Shown here piece by piece: positions 9,515 through 19,837 of a DNA stretch of 64,000 nucleotides. Source of the DNA: Ancylobacter sp. Lp-2 (GTDB lineage Bacteria > Pseudomonadota > Alphaproteobacteria > Rhizobiales > Xanthobacteraceae); contig NZ_JAJALI010000001.1 of the NCBI RefSeq assembly GCF_020523795.1, forward strand, positions 248,001-312,000, read 5' to 3'. Under the pieces are notes generated by a model. The model did no database searches. It worked only from the letters and a program-made list of their open reading frames with translations, and was not told the origin of the DNA. The number at the start of each line of letters is the position of its first letter. The stretch's first letter is position 1. A program made the position numbers and the translations under genes.

Positions 9515-9649
9515 TATGCAATATCCTTTTCACAGGCAGTGTGCGAGATTGTTGGGCAGTTCGCCGGACACCGCGCGCCGACGCCCGATTGCGGGCCGGC
9601 GCCGCAGCGGGTAGAGCGGTTTGGCGGACGGGGTGGGAGGCAGCGGCAG

Positions 9650-10333
9650 GTGAAAGTGAAGGCAACCGACATCGCGCAGATGCCGTCCCCCGCCGACGTG
9701 ATCTTCGACGCGCTGCGCGAGGCGATCGCCAAGGGCGACATCTCGGAAGGCCAGGTGCTGCGGCAGGATCACATCGCCCGCATGTTCAACGTCAGCCGGA
9801 TACCGGTGCGGGAGGCCCTCACCCGCCTCGAGGAGCAGGGCCTCGTCTCCACCCAGCGCTATCGCGGCGCGGTGGTGACCACGCTGTCGATCGCGGAAAT
9901 CCGCGAGGTGTTCGAGTTCCGCGCCCTGCTGGAACCGGAAATCCTGCGCTATTCCATCGAGCGGATGTCGCCGGAAGCCCTTGAACACGCCAAGGAATTC
10001 GCCCGCGCCTTCGCCACCGAGCCGGATTCCTCGCGCTGGGGCGATCTCAACCGGCGCTTCCACTACAGCCTCTACGAGCCCGCCGACCGGCCCTATTACC
10101 TGCAGACCGTCTCGACCGCCCTCGACCGCGTCGACCGCTATCTGCGCGCCCAGCTAGTGCTGACCGACGGCATGGCGCGGGCGCGGCGCGAGCACCAGGG
10201 CATTCTCGACGCCTGCATCGCCGGCGATTCCGAATTGGCGGCGCAGCTCACCCGCGAGCATATTCTGGGCGCCGCCGATTCACTGGTCGCCTTCCTGACC
10301 CGAACCCGTGCGCAGGAGAACTCCCAGCCATGA
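9650..10333 (+). CDS. GntR family regulator (FadR/FCD type) of the hydroxyproline operon
   Basis: 227 residues from GTG 9650, which has GGAGG nine bases upstream; the longer frame from 9332 runs through the promoter region and is rejected. An N-terminal winged helix (residues about 10-75, with VSRIPVREALTRLEEQGLV as recognition region) is followed by an all-helical FCD ligand domain with the conserved EFRALLEPE and metal-type His residues. It diverges from the hydroxyproline genes and overlaps the next gene by ATGA, so the two are co-transcribed. Ligand unknown; a hydroxyproline-related metabolite is the obvious guess. Confidence 0.9.
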   Translation: MKVKATDIAQMPSPADVIFDALREAIAKGDISEGQVLRQDHIARMFNVSRIPVREALTRLEEQGLVSTQRYRGAVVTTLSIAEIREVFEFRALLEPEILRYSIERMSPEALEHAKEFARAFATEPDSSRWGDLNRRFHYSLYEPADRPYYLQTVSTALDRVDRYLRAQLVLTDGMARARREHQGILDACIAGDSELAAQLTREHILGAADSLVAFLTRTRAQENSQP

Positions 10334-11355
10334 CCACCGCCGGCCAATTGCCCAGCAATGTCAAGAGCATCGGCAGCTTCGAGGGCGAGGAGCTCTTCGA
10401 GATCGGCCTCACAGCCGCCTCCGGCGCCCGCGCCCGTGTGCTGAGCTGGGGGGCGACGCTGCGCGATCTGATGGTGCCGGGGCCGGACGGCGCGCTGCAT
10501 CGCGGGGCGCTCGGCTTCAGCGATCTCGACAGCTATCTCGCCAACCCCTCCTATCTCGGCGCCACCTGCGGGCGCGTCGCCAACCGCATCGGCGGCGGGC
10601 GGTTTTCGCTGGACGGCAGGGAATACGCACTGGCCCGCAACGAGCGCGGCGTCACCCATCTGCATGGCGGCGCGCGCGGCTTCTCGCATCGGCCGTGGAA
10701 GATCGCGGCGGTGGACGCGGACACCGTCACCTTCACCCGCACCGCGCCGGACGGCGAGGAAGGCTATCCGGGAAACCTCGATCTTTCATGCACTTACCGG
10801 CTTCTCTCGCCCGGCGTGCTACGGGTGGAGATGGAGGCGCGCTCGGACGCGACGACGCCGGTGAACCTGGCGCACCACTCCTATTTCACTCTCGATCCCG
10901 GCCATTCCTCACATGAGCTCACGGTGGAGATCCCCGCCCGGAGCTACACCGCGCTCGACGCCCTGAAGGTGCCGACCGGCGAGATCGCTCCGGTCGAGGG
11001 GACCGGCTACGACCTGCGCACACCCCGCCGTCTCGGCGACAGTGGCATCACCTACGACATTAATTTCGTTCTGGATCAACCACTTGGTGGGATACGATTC
11101 GCCGCGCGCGTCGCCTGCCCGCGCAATGGGCGGACCCTGGAGGTGTGGACCACCGAGCCGGGATTGCAGCTCTACGACGCCTCGATGCTGGCGGAGACCG
11201 ACAAGGGGCTCGACGGCCTAACCCACGGCAAACACGCGGGAATCTGCCTCGAAGCGCAGAATTTCCCCGACGCGGTGAACCATCCCGGCTTTCCCTCGCC
11301 CTGGCTCCGGCCCGGCGACGTCTACCGTCAGGTCACCGAATACCGTTTCGCCTAG
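10330..11355 (+). CDS. Aldose 1-epimerase (galactose mutarotase family)
   Basis: 341 residues. Typical GalM features: the GR.ANRI segment (81-87), THLHGG (109-114), catalytic His183 in NLAHHSYF and catalytic Glu308 in CLEAQNFPDAVN. It interconverts sugar anomers in the cytoplasm. Its ATG overlaps the GntR stop (ATGA), so it shares that transcript although no sugar gene is nearby. Its stop and the convergent LysR stop share the same four bases CTAG (11352-11355). Substrate sugar is not evident. Confidence 0.92.
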   Translation: MTTAGQLPSNVKSIGSFEGEELFEIGLTAASGARARVLSWGATLRDLMVPGPDGALHRGALGFSDLDSYLANPSYLGATCGRVANRIGGGRFSLDGREYALARNERGVTHLHGGARGFSHRPWKIAAVDADTVTFTRTAPDGEEGYPGNLDLSCTYRLLSPGVLRVEMEARSDATTPVNLAHHSYFTLDPGHSSHELTVEIPARSYTALDALKVPTGEIAPVEGTGYDLRTPRRLGDSGITYDINFVLDQPLGGIRFAARVACPRNGRTLEVWTTEPGLQLYDASMLAETDKGLDGLTHGKHAGICLEAQNFPDAVNHPGFPSPWLRPGDVYRQVTEYRFA

Positions 11356-12245
11356 GAACCATCGGCGACGAAGCTGTGGCGGGCGGCGCGCACTGCCTCG
11401 ACGATGCAGCTTTCCACCTCGCGGATGCGGCGCAGCTCATGCACGTCGGCATGGGCGACCAGCCAGTAGGAGCGCCGAAAACTGTGCTCCGGCAATAGCT
11501 TGACTAGCTCCGGGTGCCGCTGCGCCGCGTAGTCGTGGAGGATGCCGACCCCGGCACCGGCGCGCACCGCCTCCATCTGCCCGACCACGCTGGCGCATTC
11601 GATGCGCCGCGCCTCGATGCCGCGGAAGGTCTCGAAATAGTCGAGCGCGGGTGAGTAGAGCAGGTCCTCGACATAGGTCACCAGCACGTGGCCGGTGAGG
11701 CCAGTGAGGTGGACGATGGGGCCAGTGCGGGCGAGATAGTCCGATGAGGCGTAGATGCCGAGGCTGTAATCGGTGAGCTTGCGCGCGACCAGCCGTCCCT
11801 CATGCGGTCTCTGGAGCGTCACCGCGATGTCGACCTCGCGCTTCGGCAGCGAGAAGCTCCTCGGCAGCGGCGCGAGCTGGATGGTGAGCCCCGGATAGCG
11901 CTCGGCGATCTCCCCCAGCCGGGGAGCGAGGAAATACACCCCGAAGCCGTCCGGCGCACCGATGCGCACCGTGCCCGACAGAGCGAGGTTGGCGTTGCCG
12001 AGCGCCGACTGCGCCTGCAGGAGCTCGGTCTCGATCTTCTCGGCATGCTCGAGCAGCCGCTCGCCAGCGGGGGTCAGCGCGCTGCCGGTGGTGCGCCGCT
12101 CGATCAATTTGGCGCCGAGCCCGGTCTCCAGCGCGCCGATGCGCCGGCCCACCGTGGCGTGGTCGAGCCCCAGCTGGCGGGCGGCGGCCAGCATCTGGCC
12201 GGCGCGCGCCACCGCGAGGAAGACGCGCAGATGATCCCAATCCAT
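11352..12245 (-). CDS. LysR family transcriptional regulator
   Basis: 297 residues from ATG 12245 (MDWDHLRVFLAVARAG). N-terminal winged helix-turn-helix about 1-60 followed by a periplasmic-binding-fold effector domain. It is divergent from mmsA with a 113-bp gap, so it probably controls that gene and itself. The upstream in-frame extension to 12356 lies in the promoter region and is rejected. Confidence 0.9.
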   Translation of the reverse strand: MDWDHLRVFLAVARAGQMLAAARQLGLDHATVGRRIGALETGLGAKLIERRTTGSALTPAGERLLEHAEKIETELLQAQSALGNANLALSGTVRIGAPDGFGVYFLAPRLGEIAERYPGLTIQLAPLPRSFSLPKREVDIAVTLQRPHEGRLVARKLTDYSLGIYASSDYLARTGPIVHLTGLTGHVLVTYVEDLLYSPALDYFETFRGIEARRIECASVVGQMEAVRAGAGVGILHDYAAQRHPELVKLLPEHSFRRSYWLVAHADVHELRRIREVESCIVEAVRAARHSFVADGS

Positions 12246-12267
12246 GGCTCTTCGATCTGATATGGAA

Positions 12268-12283
12268 ATTCCGCACAACGGAT
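12268..12283. promoter_or_regulatory. Imperfect inverted repeat, candidate LysR box
   Basis: ATTCCGCACAACGGAT between the LysR and mmsA starts: inner arms TCCG/CGGA around a five-base spacer, with the T-N11-A layout common for LysR sites. Only position and symmetry support it. Confidence 0.35.
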
Positions 12284-12358
12284 GCGGCAGCATGGTCGTT
12301 GAGTTGATCCGTTTTCGCAAGCACAACAGCGGCGAACAAAGCTCCGGAGGAGGCATCC

Positions 12359-13852
<1,494 letters not shown>

Positions 13853-13898
13853 GGCACGGCCCCGGATCGCCGGATGCGACTCCGGCTAACCAATGCGA

Positions 13899-13924
13899 AT
13901 GCCCGGTGATGAGCCGGGCATTTT
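13899..13924 (+). terminator. Rho-independent terminator of mmsA
   Basis: Eight-base perfect stem ATGCCCGG/CCGGGCAT with a seven-base loop, ending in TTTT, 46 bp after the mmsA stop. Confidence 0.85.
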
Positions 13925-14001
13925 CGTTTGGGGATGAGCCCGAAGCAGGATTGCGAAGGGTGGCCTTGCCGGATGCCGCCCCCTACATGCCCGGGAGGAA
14001 G

Positions 14002-14030
14002 CCCTCGCGCCGGCGGTCCCGGCGCGAGGG
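14002..14030 (-). terminator. Twelve-base-pair hairpin behind a small ORF
   Basis: Perfect inverted repeat, CCCTCGCGCCGG at 14002-14013 and its complement at 14019-14030, loop of five bases. It begins four bases past the stop of the minus-strand 33-codon gene. There is no clear T-run, so it could be a factor-dependent or RNA-stabilising structure. Confidence 0.55.
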
Positions 14031-14033
14031 AGG

Positions 14034-14135
14034 TTATCCGTTACCGACAATTTTGCCGGCAAACGCCTCCCCGCTCGCCGCAACGGCGGCGAGAGCGACG
14101 GCGGTAACGAACATCCACGCACGAAGTTTCGTCAT
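14034..14135 (-). CDS. Small predicted secreted peptide (33 aa)
   Basis: ATG 14135 is preceded by GGAGG with eight bases of spacing. The product begins MTKLRAWMFVTAVALAAVAA, a classic signal peptide, with a probable cleavage at AFA/G leaving only a seven-residue tail GKIVGNG. A 12-bp hairpin follows the stop. Many such rhizobial micro-ORFs exist and have no assigned role; it may be a leader or a small envelope peptide. Nothing else is readable in 13925-14402 on either strand. Confidence 0.6.
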   Translation of the reverse strand: MTKLRAWMFVTAVALAAVAASGEAFAGKIVGNG

Positions 14136-14402
14136 CGTCAGTGCCTCCGGTAAAGCAGCAAGCTTCCCTCGACATCTCGTAGCGTCAGGGAGCTGCACGG
14201 CAATTTCAGGGCACAACCACGCGCGATTTGCGACATTTTCTTGCGGGATTATGTATCGACGCACCATCTTGTCGGGTCGCGATGTCGAAGGGAGCACCCG
14301 GCACAACGAGACGGCGGGCGGGCTCGGCCATGGCGGCCCGTACACGGCATCGTCGACGGCACGGGATGAGGGTTGCACCGAGTGGGACCGGCGCGTCCGG
14401 CC

Positions 14403-14546
14403 TTACTCGCTTTGCGTGGCGGGAGGCGTTCCTGCGGGGGGAGCCATGCGGCTGAAGGTGACGGCGATGACCATGCTGCCGGCCACCGCGATGACCAGCA
14501 GCGCCATCGCCGCGATGAAGAGGCTGTTGCGGAGACGTGACTGCAT
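14403..14546 (-). CDS. Small single-pass membrane protein (47 aa)
   Basis: ATG 14546 has GGAGAG seven bases upstream. The product starts MQSRLRNSLF, followed by one transmembrane helix from about residue 9 to 31 (Ala/Val/Ile-rich) and a short Pro/Thr-rich tail ending ATQSE. It resembles a TM-anchored mini-protein with positive N-terminus inside. Same strand as and 96 bp downstream of the Tat-like protein gene. Function unknown. Confidence 0.6.
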   Translation of the reverse strand: MQSRLRNSLFIAAMALLVIAVAGSMVIAVTFSRMAPPAGTPPATQSE

Positions 14547-14642
14547 CGGATGCTCTCCGTTCGGCCGGACCGCGAGGCGCGCCCGTCATCGGGCCTGCGC
14601 CACGGCATGCCGGGGACGCGCCCCGGCCCGGTCCATCCTGTC

Positions 14643-15077
14643 CTAGCGCTTCATGTCCGGGCAGACATAGGGCACCTTCGCCACCGCATAGCGGTGCTCG
14701 ACCGTGTCCTTGCCCGTCCGGACCTTCAGCGTCAACTGCGTCGGCGACACCGACGCCACCTTCGCGGCGATCGTCGCGCCGTCCTCGTCCCACGCGATCG
14801 CGTCCGGCGCCGTGCGGGTCCATCGGCGCAGCGCATAGGTCTCCCAGCAGGAATCCATGATGAGCGTGCCGTCCGGCAGGAACACCAGCATGGTGCCCGG
14901 CAGGCCGGAAGCCGGCTTCGCCTCCACCCAGACGCGGCCGACCAGCGGATCGGCGGCGGGGCGGGGGGCGGTGGTGGCGGCTGACGCGACGCCTGCACCG
15001 GCGAGCGACAGGCCGAGCGTGAGCAGGAGGCCACGGCGCGTGACACGGCCCTTGGCGGCTCCGACGGGGTTCGGCAT
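14643..15077 (-). CDS. Secreted hypothetical protein with Tat-like signal
   Basis: 144 residues; ATG 15077 has AGGAG six bases upstream. The N-terminus carries Arg-Arg before a hydrophobic core (VTRRGLLLTLGLSLAGAGVASA), a possible twin-arginine or lipoprotein-free signal, cleaved near ASA/A at about 34. The mature part is a small beta-rich domain (VGRVWVEAK..., LPDGTLIMDSCWE, KDTVEHRYAV) with two Cys that could pair; it recalls META/lipocalin-like periplasmic domains, but I do not recognise the family firmly. Divergent from the WYL regulator gene. Confidence 0.75.
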   Translation of the reverse strand: MPNPVGAAKGRVTRRGLLLTLGLSLAGAGVASAATTAPRPAADPLVGRVWVEAKPASGLPGTMLVFLPDGTLIMDSCWETYALRRWTRTAPDAIAWDEDGATIAAKVASVSPTQLTLKVRTGKDTVEHRYAVAKVPYVCPDMKR

Positions 15078-15173
15078 GGACGGCTCCTGGTCGACAGGGG
15101 AAAGACGGATATCGCCGGGAATCGGCGACGCTGCTGCCAGTATCCGTCAGCAGGGCTGCGGCTATAATGCGGC

Positions 15174-15917
15174 ATGTCCCGTTCCGAACGCCTGTTCGAC
15201 CTGTTGCAGGTGCTGCGCCGCCACCGCCGCCCGGTGAGCGGGCGCGCGCTTGCCGACGAGATCGGCGTGAGCCTGCGCACGCTCTATCGCGACATCGCCA
15301 GCCTGCAGGCTCAGGGCGCCACCATCGAGGGCGAGCCCGGGGTGGGCTATGTGCTGCGCCCCGGCTTCCTGCTACCGCCGCTGATGTTCACGCCGGAGGA
15401 GATCGAGGCGCTGGTGCTCGGCTCGCGCTGGGTGGCCGGGCGCGCCGACGGCCGGCTCGCCGAGGCGGCGCTGAGCGCGCTCGCCCGCGTCAGCGCGGTG
15501 CTGCCGCCCGATCTGCGCGAGGAGCTGGAAGGCTCCTCGCTGTTCATCGCGCCGGGCGCGCCGATCCCCGCCGACGCCATCGACCCGGCGCTGCTGCGCA
15601 AGGCGATCCGCACCGAGCGCAAGCTGCGGCTGAGCTACAGCGACGCCAATGGCGCGGCGAGCGAGCGGGTGGTGTGGCCCTTCGCGCTCGCCTTCTTCGA
15701 CCAGGTTCGGCTGATGATCGGCTGGTGCGAATTGCGCAGCGACTTCCGCTCGTTCCGCACCGACCGCATCGCCCGCGCCGAGATGCTGGAGGCGCGCTAC
15801 CCTACCCGCCGGGCCGAACTGGTGCAGCGCTGGAAGCAGTGGAAGCACGCTCAGCCGCCGCGCGAGCCGGGGGAGCTCCCGGCGGCCTATGCCGAGGAAC
15901 CGACCGACACCGCATGA
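15174..15917 (+). CDS. YafY-type HTH/WYL domain transcriptional regulator
   Basis: 247 residues. N-terminal DeoR-like HTH (MSRSERLFDLLQVLRRHRRPV, then SLRTLYRDIASL recognition helix, about 1-60), central WYL domain near residues 140-215 and a charged C-terminus. WYL domains bind small ligands or nucleic acid. It lies directly upstream of a VOC-domain gene on the same strand, a common pairing in proteobacteria, with a palindrome between the two. Confidence 0.9.
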   Translation: MSRSERLFDLLQVLRRHRRPVSGRALADEIGVSLRTLYRDIASLQAQGATIEGEPGVGYVLRPGFLLPPLMFTPEEIEALVLGSRWVAGRADGRLAEAALSALARVSAVLPPDLREELEGSSLFIAPGAPIPADAIDPALLRKAIRTERKLRLSYSDANGAASERVVWPFALAFFDQVRLMIGWCELRSDFRSFRTDRIARAEMLEARYPTRRAELVQRWKQWKHAQPPREPGELPAAYAEEPTDTA

Positions 15918-15939
15918 TGCTGCCGGAAATTGGCAGCAT
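15917..15939. promoter_or_regulatory. Inverted repeat between WYL regulator and VOC gene
   Basis: Perfect arms ATGCTGCC and GGCAGCAT separated by GGAAATT, starting at the last base of the regulator stop codon and 52 bp before the VOC start. Likely the operator through which the WYL protein controls the VOC gene, or a short transcript-end hairpin. Confidence 0.5.
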
Positions 15940-15991
15940 GAGCGTGTAGGCTGCCATGATTCATCGCAGCACGAATTTTCGGGGGCCGATC

Positions 15992-16402
15992 ATGATCGAT
16001 GCCAGCAACCTGTTTCTTTATGTGAACGACCCCCGCGCCAGCGCCCGCTTCTATGGCGAGGTGCTGGAGCGCGCGCCGCTCGAAACCAGCGCCGGCCACG
16101 CGCTGTTCGCGCTGGCGCCGGGGCTGCGGCTCGGCCTGTGGCGGCGCGACGGGGTGAAGCCGACGCCGCATCTGCGCTCCGGCGGCAACGAGATCGGCTT
16201 CAAGGTGGCGGACGCCGCCGCCGTCGACGCCACCTATGAGCAATGGGCGAAGAAGGGCGTACCGATCGCGCTGCCGCCCACCGATCTCGATTTCGGCCGC
16301 AGCTTCGTGGCGCTCGACCCCGACGGCCACCGGCTCAGAGTCTACGCCAAGCTGGAGAGCGAGGCGACGGCACCGGAAGCGACCGAGGCCGAGGCGGCGT
16401 GA
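15992..16402 (+). CDS. VOC (glyoxalase/bleomycin resistance) family protein
   Basis: 136 residues from ATG 15992 (MIDASNLFLYV), with GGGGG eight bases upstream; the start at 15956 lacks a ribosome site. One VOC beta-alpha-beta-beta-beta module pair is visible: FLYVNDPRASARFYGEVL at the start and FVALDPDGHRLRVYA near the end. These are metal-dependent isomerase, dioxygenase or binding proteins, here a small stand-alone type (PhnB-like). The acidic Ala/Glu tail is non-conserved. Probably controlled by the WYL regulator upstream. Confidence 0.85.
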   Translation: MIDASNLFLYVNDPRASARFYGEVLERAPLETSAGHALFALAPGLRLGLWRRDGVKPTPHLRSGGNEIGFKVADAAAVDATYEQWAKKGVPIALPPTDLDFGRSFVALDPDGHRLRVYAKLESEATAPEATEAEAA

Positions 16403-16419
16403 GGAGCGCCTGCCTGCGG

Positions 16420-16625
16420 CGGAGCTCCCTCTCCCCGTCCGGTCCCGGCCGTTGCCGCGTTCGGTTCCGGCAAGGCCGAAGCCGGCAACAACCGGCCTCG
16501 ACGGAGAGATGGCCCGCGGCGCGGGTCGGTGAGGAGAAGCAGCGATTGGGAGGCCGGAAGCCCGCTCAGCCCGGCCCTCTCCCCGCCGGGGAGAGGGGGC
16601 CGTGCGGCGGTCGGTCGACCCGAAG
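16420..16625. repeat. Dispersed palindromic repeat copy (double)
   Basis: Fills the 237-bp gap between convergent VOC and tyrC genes. It holds CCCTCTCCCCGTC near 16428, GGAGAGATGGCCCGC...GCGGGTCGGTGAGG at 16504-16534, then CCCTCTCCCCGCCGGGGAGAGGG at 16580-16600 (inverted pair). Block order matches the copy at 8160. An inner palindromic stretch around 16470-16496 (GGCCGAAGCCGGC...) is an extra insertion. Confidence 0.65.
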
Positions 16626-16639
16626 CGGATCCGTCGCCG

Positions 16640-17575
16640 CTACCCGCGCTCGCGGCCGAAGTCCGGCGCCGCGGTCTCCTGGCCGACCTCGATGATCGAG
16701 CGGCGGATAGCGCGGGTGCGGGTGAACAGGTTGAACAGCGTCTCCCCTTGCTCCCAGCGGATCGCCCGCTGCAGCGCGATCAAATCTTCGGTGAAGCGGC
16801 CGAGCACCTCGATCACCGCCTCGCGGTTGTTGAGGAACACGTCGCGCCACATGGTGGGATCGGAGGCGGCGATGCGGGTGAAGTCGCGGAAGCCGCCGGC
16901 CGAGTACTTGATCACCTCGGAGGAGGTGACCTTCTCGAGATCCGCCGCCGTGCCGACGATGTTGTAGGCGATGAGATGCGGCACATGCGAGGTGATCGCC
17001 AGCACCAGGTCGTGGTGCTCGGCGGTCATGATCTCGACATTGGCGCCCAGCGCCGTCCACAGCGCCGTCAACGCCGCCACTGCGCCTTCCTCCGCGCCCT
17101 CGGGCGGGGTGAGGATGCACCAGCGGTTCTTGAACAGCGTCGCGAAGCCGGCGTCGGGGCCGGAATATTCGGTGCCGGCCACCGGATGCGCCGGCACGAT
17201 GTGCACGCCCGCCGGCAGATGCGTCGACAGCGCGGAGAGCACCGCGCCCTTCACCGAGCCGACATCGGAGACGATGGCACCCGGCTTCACATGCGGGGCG
17301 ATCGCCTCGGCGACCGCCGCCATGGCGCCGACGGGCACGCAGAGAATGATGATGTCGGCATCGCGCACCGCCTCGGCGGGGGAGGAGGCCACCTCGTCGG
17401 CGATGCCGAGCTCGGCGACGCGCGCCCGCACCTCCGGCGCCGCGTCATAGGCGACGCTAACCTCGGCGAGCTGGCGGGCATCGGCCGCGCGCAGGATCGA
17501 CGAACCGATCAGGCCGATGCCGATGACGGCGAGCCGGCCGACCATCGGGCGCGGCAGCGGCGGATCAAGCACCAT
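16640..17575 (-). CDS. Prephenate/arogenate dehydrogenase family protein
   Basis: 311 residues from ATG 17575, overlapping the hisC end by 11 bp. NAD-binding GIGLIGSS lies at residues 18-25, and the prephenate-binding helical domain carries [10 protein letters not shown] and the SHVPHLIAY segment with the conserved His. It oxidatively decarboxylates prephenate (or arogenate) for tyrosine synthesis in the cytoplasm. The operon order chorismate mutase, hisC, tyrosine dehydrogenase is standard for Hyphomicrobiales. Which substrate it prefers cannot be read from sequence. Confidence 0.93.
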   Translation of the reverse strand: MVLDPPLPRPMVGRLAVIGIGLIGSSILRAADARQLAEVSVAYDAAPEVRARVAELGIADEVASSPAEAVRDADIIILCVPVGAMAAVAEAIAPHVKPGAIVSDVGSVKGAVLSALSTHLPAGVHIVPAHPVAGTEYSGPDAGFATLFKNRWCILTPPEGAEEGAVAALTALWTALGANVEIMTAEHHDLVLAITSHVPHLIAYNIVGTAADLEKVTSSEVIKYSAGGFRDFTRIAASDPTMWRDVFLNNREAVIEVLGRFTEDLIALQRAIRWEQGETLFNLFTRTRAIRRSIIEVGQETAAPDFGRERG

Positions 17576-18692
17576 GACCAGGCTCCCTCTTGCCGAGGAA
17601 CTCGGCCAGCACGGCGACCAGCAGGCGGTTGGCCTCCTCGGTGCCGATGGTGATCCGCAGCGCGCCCGGCAGGCCATAGGCATCCATCCGCCGCAGGATC
17701 AGGCCCCGCGCGGACAGGAAGGCGTCGGCGTCGCGGGCGCGCTGGCCCTCGACATCCGGGAAATGCGCCAGCACGAAATTGCCGACGCTCGGCGTGACGG
17801 TGAGGCCGAGCGCGGTCAGCTCGTCAGTGACCCAGGCGAGCCAGACGTCGTTATGGGCGACGGCCGCCTCGACATGGGCGGTGTCGCCGATGGCGGCGGT
17901 GGCGGCGGCGATGGCGGCGGAATTGACGTTGAAGGCGCCGCGGATGCGGTTCACCGCGTCCACCACCTCGGCCGGGCCGTACAGCCAGCCGACGCGCAGC
18001 GCCGCGAGGCCGTGGATCTTGGAGAAGGTGCGCAGCATCGCGACGTTGCGGGCGGTCGCCACCAGCTCGATGCCGGATTCATAGTCGTTGCGCCGGACAT
18101 ATTCGGCATAGGCGGCGTCCAGCACCAGGAGCACGTGCGGCGGCAGGCCGCGCTGCAGCCGGCGCACCTCGTCGAACGGCAGATAGGTGCCGGTCGGGTT
18201 GTTCGGGTTGGCGAGGAAGACGATGCGGGTCTTCTCGGTGACCGCCGCCAGCAGCGCGTCGACATCGGCGGTGAGGTTCTTCTCCGGCACCACCACCGGG
18301 GTGGCGCCGGTCGCCAGCGTGGCGATGCGGTACACCAGGAAGCCGTATTGCGAATAGATCACCTCGTCGCCCGGACCGGCATAGGCGGCGGCGATGAGGG
18401 TGATCAGTTCGTCCGAGCCGGTGCCGCAGACGAGGCGGCCGGCGTCGAGCCCATAGGCGCCGGCGATGGCCTCGCGCAGCTTGGTCGAGGAACCGTCCGG
18501 GTAGAACTCCAGCGCGTCGGCGGCGTGGAAGGCCTCGCGCGCCTTCGGGCTGGGGCCGAGCGGGTTCTCGTTGGCCGACAGCTTGTAGGTCTTCACCGCG
18601 CCGCCCGCCTGCGCCTTGCCGGGCACATAGGCCTCGATCGCCAGCACGCCGGGACGCGGGACGGGACGATCGGCAACGGGGGTGGTCGACAT
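17565..18692 (-). CDS. hisC: Histidinol-phosphate / aromatic aminotransferase
   Basis: 375 residues, class I/II PLP aminotransferase. PLP-lysine is Lys225 in [26 protein letters not shown] at 39-49 and [10 protein letters not shown] at 161-170 are the substrate and cofactor loops. HisC-type enzymes of alphaproteobacteria often serve both histidine and tyrosine/phenylalanine synthesis; the position between chorismate mutase and prephenate dehydrogenase suggests an aromatic role here. Confidence 0.92.
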   Translation of the reverse strand: MSTTPVADRPVPRPGVLAIEAYVPGKAQAGGAVKTYKLSANENPLGPSPKAREAFHAADALEFYPDGSSTKLREAIAGAYGLDAGRLVCGTGSDELITLIAAAYAGPGDEVIYSQYGFLVYRIATLATGATPVVVPEKNLTADVDALLAAVTEKTRIVFLANPNNPTGTYLPFDEVRRLQRGLPPHVLLVLDAAYAEYVRRNDYESGIELVATARNVAMLRTFSKIHGLAALRVGWLYGPAEVVDAVNRIRGAFNVNSAAIAAATAAIGDTAHVEAAVAHNDVWLAWVTDELTALGLTVTPSVGNFVLAHFPDVEGQRARDADAFLSARGLILRRMDAYGLPGALRITIGTEEANRLLVAVLAEFLGKREPGHGA

Positions 18693-18737
18693 GGCGGAAC
18701 TCCGGCAGCGGACGGAAGGGATACGAACGGATGGAGG

Positions 18738-19676
18738 CTAGGGCGCGGGGGCGATCGACGACGCCGGCGCACGCGCGGAGCGGCCGGCGTCGTGGCTATA
18801 TCGGCCCGCATGCGAGCCGATGAGCGCGGCGGAGCGCACCGAGGCGCCGCAGGCCCGGAGCGCGCCGAGCACGGTGTCCAGGCCGACGGCACCGGCCAGC
18901 GGCAGCGAGATCAGCAGCGCCGCGCCGTCGAGGCCGCGATCCGGCACCGCCAGCGTCTCGGCGAGCGGGGCGAGCGCCCGCGCCGCGCCGGCGTTCCAGC
19001 CGGCAACGCGCACGCTCCACACCTCGACCTCGGTGACGGCGCCCTCGGTCACCGGATGGGCGATGCAGAACACCGGCAGGCCGGCGGGATGGTCGGCCCG
19101 CTCGACGAAGGGCAGCCGGGCGATGATCTTCGGCGCGCTGTCGCCTTCGAGCGCGGTCCACCACGGCCCGGCACCCGGCGGGGCGAAGGCTGGCACCAGC
19201 CCGAGATCGCCACGCGAGCCGGCGACCGCGCTCACCACCGCGCCCGCGCCCATATGGGCGAGGAAGGGCACGGTGAAGCCGAAATGGAAGCGCGACGTAT
19301 CGCGCATCGCCGCCTCTCCGGAGGCGAGGTCGGCATGCACGGCATAGGGCGCCTGCACATAGGTGAAGGTGGAGATGATGACGCGCCAGATGCTCTCGAC
19401 GGTGTCCAGCGGCAGGATGCCGCGATGCCGGTCGACGATCATCCGCATCATCGAGGCCTCGCGCGCCGGGCGGAACGCCGAGCCGCCCTCGGTGGCGCGC
19501 GCGCGCTTCACCTCGACCAGCCGATCGATGATCTCGCCGCGCTCGATCAACAGCGCGTGCATGGCGGCATCGATGCGGTCGATCTCCGCGCGCAGAACCG
19601 CCAGCGACGCCGCCGGATCGGCAGCGACGGCAGGAACGGCGGCGCTTCGGGCAAGCGAATGGTCGGGCGCGGTCAT
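18738..19676 (-). CDS. Chorismate mutase with extra C-terminal domain
   Basis: 312 residues from ATG 19676 (MTAPDHSL). A type II (AroQ) helical chorismate mutase occupies about residues 25-115: LRAEIDRIDAAMHALLIERGEIIDRL, then FRPAREASMM and the third helix SIWRVIIS. About 190 further residues form a domain found in rhizobial homologues, of no clear function; it lacks the TRF catalytic motif of prephenate dehydratase. It produces prephenate for the dehydrogenase two genes downstream. The frame extends upstream to 19772 without a ribosome site. Confidence 0.85.
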   Translation of the reverse strand: MTAPDHSLARSAAVPAVAADPAASLAVLRAEIDRIDAAMHALLIERGEIIDRLVEVKRARATEGGSAFRPAREASMMRMIVDRHRGILPLDTVESIWRVIISTFTYVQAPYAVHADLASGEAAMRDTSRFHFGFTVPFLAHMGAGAVVSAVAGSRGDLGLVPAFAPPGAGPWWTALEGDSAPKIIARLPFVERADHPAGLPVFCIAHPVTEGAVTEVEVWSVRVAGWNAGAARALAPLAETLAVPDRGLDGAALLISLPLAGAVGLDTVLGALRACGASVRSAALIGSHAGRYSHDAGRSARAPASSIAPAP

Positions 19677-19800
19677 GCCCCGCTCTCTAGACCCGCGCGG
19701 GCGTGCTGCAAAACGAAATCTGCACGGCCCGGCGCCCGGCTGGACGCAAATCCGGCCGCCGGCTATTGACAAGATGGTGCTGTGGGATCATCGGATCGTC

Positions 19801-19810
19801 CGTTATAACG
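19801..19810. promoter_or_regulatory. Palindrome CGTTATAACG upstream of metX
   Basis: Perfect 10-bp AT-centred palindrome 28 bp before the metX start, flanked by the direct repeat TCGTCCG (19797-19803 and again at 19817-19823). A TTGACA hexamer is at 19766-19771 but with no well-spaced -10. Could be an operator or part of the metX promoter. Confidence 0.35.
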
Positions 19811-19837
19811 AACTGTTCGTCCGGTAAGACGGTTGAG

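Noticed and set aside
19677-19837. SAM-II riboswitch upstream of metX
   Set aside because: Alphaproteobacterial metX genes often have one, but I do not find the conserved pseudoknot core sequence in this leader.
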